A DNA stretch of 7,662 nucleotides. Source: CBDUQI01 sp965369325. Its GTDB lineage: Bacteria; Pseudomonadota; Gammaproteobacteria; Steroidobacterales; JBCBZW01. Positions within the stretch are counted from its first letter, which is position 1; every line of letters begins with the position of its first letter. The DNA lies in contig CBDUQI010000250.1 in the NCBI GenBank assembly GCA_965369325.1, positions 1 through 7,662 of the forward strand. The letters run 5' to 3'. Both the position numbers and the translations under genes were made by a program. The notes beneath the pieces are model-generated. The model did no database searches, was not told where the DNA came from, and saw nothing but the letters and a program-made list of their open reading frames with translations. This document shows positions 6,105 through 7,662 of the stretch, one piece after another.

Positions 6105-6548
6105 CTACTGGCTGTTGCGTACCTGCACAACCACGTGGACCCCTTCGGCCACCGTGCCGTCAGGTAAAGCGGGCAGCCGACGCAACTCCACCTCATCCGG
6201 AGGGATATCGCTCAACTCCCCGGTATCTAGATTATAGAAGTGATGGTGCGGAACATTGGTTGAATCGTAATAGACCCGGGACGGGTCGATGGTAACCGCC
6301 GTGACCAACCCCCGTTCCACAAACAGATTGAGTGTGTTGTAAACGGTGGCTTTGGACACTCGCGATCCGACCGCTCTCAGTCGCTCAAGAATTTGCTCAG
6401 CCGATAAATGCTGGGCACGCGCCAGCAACACCTGGCCCACCTCTACCCGCTGAGGGGTAAGTGAGACGCCACGCATCACCAACCGGTAGCGAACCCGTTC
6501 GCGGTCAGCCAGTACGACATTCTCAGCGATGTTCGTTGAATCAGACAC
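6105..6548 (-). CDS. Fur-superfamily regulator, Irr-like
   Basis: A metal- or haem-responsive DNA-binding repressor of the Fur superfamily, cytoplasmic. From the GTG start at 6548 it has 147 residues. The winged helix reads GVSLTPQRVEVGQVLL, HLSAEQILERL, SKATVYNTLNLFVERGLV. The dimer/metal part begins with YYDSTNVPHHHFYNLDTGELSDIP. The HHH cluster followed by a 'D-I-P' is typical of Irr/PerR-like members rather than classic Fur. There is no cysteine in the protein, so the C-terminal CxxC structural zinc sites of Fur, Zur and PerR are absent, as in Irr. The frame continues upstream to a TTG at 6584 (159 residues), but that codon has no ribosome site and lies inside a promoter. With GTG 6548 the mRNA would be nearly leaderless; AGGAG lies 15 bases upstream. 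The ligand (iron, haem, manganese or peroxide) cannot be told from sequence. Confidence 0.9.
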   Translation of the reverse strand: MSDSTNIAENVVLADRERVRYRLVMRGVSLTPQRVEVGQVLLARAQHLSAEQILERLRAVGSRVSKATVYNTLNLFVERGLVTAVTIDPSRVYYDSTNVPHHHFYNLDTGELSDIPPDEVELRRLPALPDGTVAEGVHVVVQVRNSQ

Positions 6549-6555
6549 TTGAGTG

Positions 6556-6584
6556 AGTATAGGCTCCTGTTGCTGCGCTGCCAA
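6556..6584 (-). promoter_or_regulatory. Sigma70 promoter of the Fur-like gene
   Basis: On the minus strand TTGGCA (-35, 6579-6584) and TATACT (-10, 6556-6561) have a 17-base spacer; each hexamer has one mismatch to consensus. Transcription would start near 6549, one base before the GTG at 6548, arguing against the upstream TTG (6584) as start codon. Confidence 0.6.
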
Positions 6585-6681
6585 GAGGAGGCCCGCGGTA
6601 TCGCTCTGGCGCGCCCCGTGGTGGCGGCCAAATCCCGGTCCAACCCAGGACTACCCGGCGCCACCCCGACATTCGCCAATA

Positions 6682-6717
6682 CTCGCTAAATCGCTGGATT
6701 TTCAGCCACTAAGCGAG
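6682..6717. repeat. Nested inverted repeat between the divergent regulator and pseudopilin genes
   Basis: The outer arms CTCGCT (6682-6687) and AGCGAG (6712-6717) enclose inner arms GCTG (6693-6696) and CAGC (6703-6706). The element lies in the 179-base divergent region between the Fur-like gene and the first pseudopilin. It could be an operator or a hairpin. No clear promoter for the pseudopilin was found nearby. Evidence is pairing only. Confidence 0.3.
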
Positions 6718-6763
6718 GCCCGCCCAGGCTAACTTAAGGCGCATTCAGGAACGGGACACGCTT

Positions 6764-7324
6764 GTGTTGCAGGATGCACCCACGCCAACGCCGCCAGCCC
6801 GGATGGCCGGCATTACATTACTAGAGCTGCTAATTGCCCTCGCCGCAGCGCTAATCGTCACCGCGTGGGGAATACCCAATCTGCGCCAGATCACACTGAA
6901 CGCGCACCGCAGCGCCGCGCTTAACCACTTCATCACAGCGGTGCATCTGACCCGCAGCGAAGCCATCAAACGCGCTCAGGATGCGGTGCTGTGCGGCAGT
7001 CATGATGGCCTTAATTGCGCGCTCGACGGCAACGGTTGGCCACAATTCTGGCTGGTGTTCGTGAACCTGGATGAGGACGACCCGGCGCAGGTCGATCCTG
7101 ACGAGCCGCTGCTGCGCATACACCAGCCGGCCGTCACCCCTCAGCTCAGCGCCAATCGGCGAGCGTTTGTCATGCGCCCGTTCGACCGGCGGGCAACTAA
7201 TGGCACCGTCACGTTCTGCGATGAGCGCGGCAGCGTGCACGCCCGCGCTATCATCATCAGCTATACCGGCCGCCCGCGCGTCTCTGCCAGTAAGCCCGAT
7301 GGCAGCCCGCTGGAGTGTGACTAG
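6764..7324 (+). CDS. GspH/FimT-type minor pseudopilin
   Basis: A 186-residue minor prepilin for a type IV pilus or type II secretion pseudopilus, inserted in the inner membrane and processed by the prepilin peptidase. A 16-residue leader ends in G16; cleavage gives I17-T-L-L-E21-L-L-I-A-L, with the conserved glutamate at position 5 of the mature protein and a hydrophobic N-helix to about residue 40. The first mature residue is I instead of the usual F. HLTRSEAIKRAQDAVLCGSHDGLNC (61-85) is typical of FimT/GspH, with a cysteine pair C77/C85 and two more cysteines near the end (FCDERG, LEC). GTG 6764 is chosen because it gives a sensible leader; AGGA (6747-6750) is 13 bases upstream. ATG 6803 would leave a very short leader. 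A second pseudopilin follows 171 bases later, so this is probably the start of a minor-pilin cluster. Confidence 0.9.
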   Translation: MLQDAPTPTPPARMAGITLLELLIALAAALIVTAWGIPNLRQITLNAHRSAALNHFITAVHLTRSEAIKRAQDAVLCGSHDGLNCALDGNGWPQFWLVFVNLDEDDPAQVDPDEPLLRIHQPAVTPQLSANRRAFVMRPFDRRATNGTVTFCDERGSVHARAIIISYTGRPRVSASKPDGSPLECD

Positions 7325-7388
7325 TGTTCGCCAGCGGGTATCTGCAGCACCGTCGCCGCCCGACCTGGGGAGCGTGCCACACCAAGCG

Positions 7389-7411
7389 CGCTCCCGCCCC
7401 GCTCGGGAGCG
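7389..7411 (+). repeat. Hairpin between the two pseudopilin genes
   Basis: CGCTCCCG (7389-7396) and CGGGAGCG (7404-7411) are exact complements with a 7-base loop. No T-run follows. It may weaken read-through or protect the 3' end of the first pseudopilin message. Confidence 0.4.
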
Positions 7412-7416
7412 TCGCA

Positions 7417-7449
7417 ACCGCCTGTCGGGCGCCTCGTACCGCCTGTCGG
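7417..7449 (+). repeat. 12-bp tandem direct repeat upstream of second pseudopilin
   Basis: ACCGCCTGTCGG occurs at 7417-7428 and 7438-7449, start-to-start distance 21 bases, i.e. two helical turns, 47 bases before the next start codon. The spacing suits a pair of activator sites on one helix face; a small local duplication is equally possible. A TATACT (7481-7486) downstream could serve as -10, but no good -35 is seen. Confidence 0.4.
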
Positions 7450-7495
7450 ATACTGCCCAACCCTTCGCACTGGAGGGATATATACTGCGGACATT

Positions 7496-7662
7496 ATGAA
7501 AAGAACGGGGAGCAGGGCAGGCAAGCTGCCCCAGTCGAGCGGTTTTACGCTGGTCGAACTGTTATTTACGGTCGGGATCGTCGCGGTGATGTTTTCACTC
7601 GCGGTGCCTGGTTTCAATTCGCTGGTGGCCAACAGCCAGATGACCGCATCGGTCAACGATCT
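7496..7662 (+). CDS. Second GspH/FimT-type pseudopilin, 3' end outside window
   Basis: The first 55 codons of a prepilin-like protein. MKRTGSRAGKLPQSSG forms a basic 16-residue leader, followed by the mature start F17-T-L-V-E21-L-L-F-T-V-G-I-V-A-V and the usual P-x-F helix break. The leader ends in G with F at +1 and E at +5, the canonical prepilin peptidase site. ATG 7496 fits this leader exactly. The ribosome site is weak: GCGGA six bases upstream; the strong GGAGGG (7472-7477) is 18 bases away, too far. Same orientation as the preceding pseudopilin and likely part of the same minor-pilin set. Confidence 0.9.
   Translation, partial: MKRTGSRAGKLPQSSGFTLVELLFTVGIVAVMFSLAVPGFNSLVANSQMTASVND

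Noticed and set aside
5815..6295. Overlapping frames on both strands around the membrane-protein and Fur-like genes
   Set aside because: Shadows of GC-rich coding sequence; the chosen frames have membrane helices or the Fur domain.
1..7662. CRISPR array, intact insertion sequence, toxin-antitoxin or restriction system
   Set aside because: No regularly spaced repeats, no complete transposase, and no paired small genes or nuclease/methylase motifs could be seen.

Overview
The window looks like a chromosomal stretch of a free-living proteobacterium, most likely a gammaproteobacterium. The evidence is a FimT/GspH-type pseudopilin pair, a Fur-superfamily regulator, a bacterial tRNA-Thr(CGU) with encoded CCA, sigma70-type promoter hexamers and exported proteins with Sec-type signal peptides. 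The species cannot be named from this sequence. The window splits into two zones at the tRNA-Thr gene (about 5144-5219).

Left zone (1 to about 5140) is accessory and partly decayed. It opens with the 3' part of a gene for a probable surface or exported protein with a carboxypeptidase-regulatory-like fold. A short gap separates this from a gene for an exported periplasmic binding protein of the ModA-like type; no permease or ATPase gene is present. Then come a 29-codon relic of a tyrosine recombinase C-terminus (2029-2115) and, eight bases past its stop, a perfect 14-bp hairpin. A large exported protein of unknown function with 10 cysteines (2283-3710, minus strand) follows. Next is a gene-poor stretch holding a chance-or-relic 15/17 match to the phage T7 promoter. 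After it lie the C-lobe remnant of a small-molecule kinase (about 4087-4527, minus) and a second, unrelated phage-type integrase remnant (4611-5063, plus). That remnant has lost its N-terminus and the segment carrying the first catalytic arginine. It ends about 80 bases from the 3' end of the tRNA gene, the arrangement expected of an island integrated at a tRNA and later immobilised.

Right zone (about 5144 to 7662) looks like ordinary chromosome and is visibly more GC-rich. It holds tRNA-Thr(CGU) with its own promoter (minus strand), a seven-helix membrane protein of unknown function (plus), an Irr-like Fur-family regulator (minus, convergent with the membrane protein) with a good promoter, and two consecutive type IV pilus or type II secretion minor pseudopilin genes (plus). 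The second pseudopilin runs off the window.

I see no complete novel defence or mobile system, CRISPR array or intact insertion sequence. The most rewarding points are the tRNA-anchored ruined integrase, the second recombinase relic with its palindrome, the orphan binding protein paired with a surface protein, the uncharacterised cysteine-rich exported protein, and the start-site problem of the Fur-like gene.
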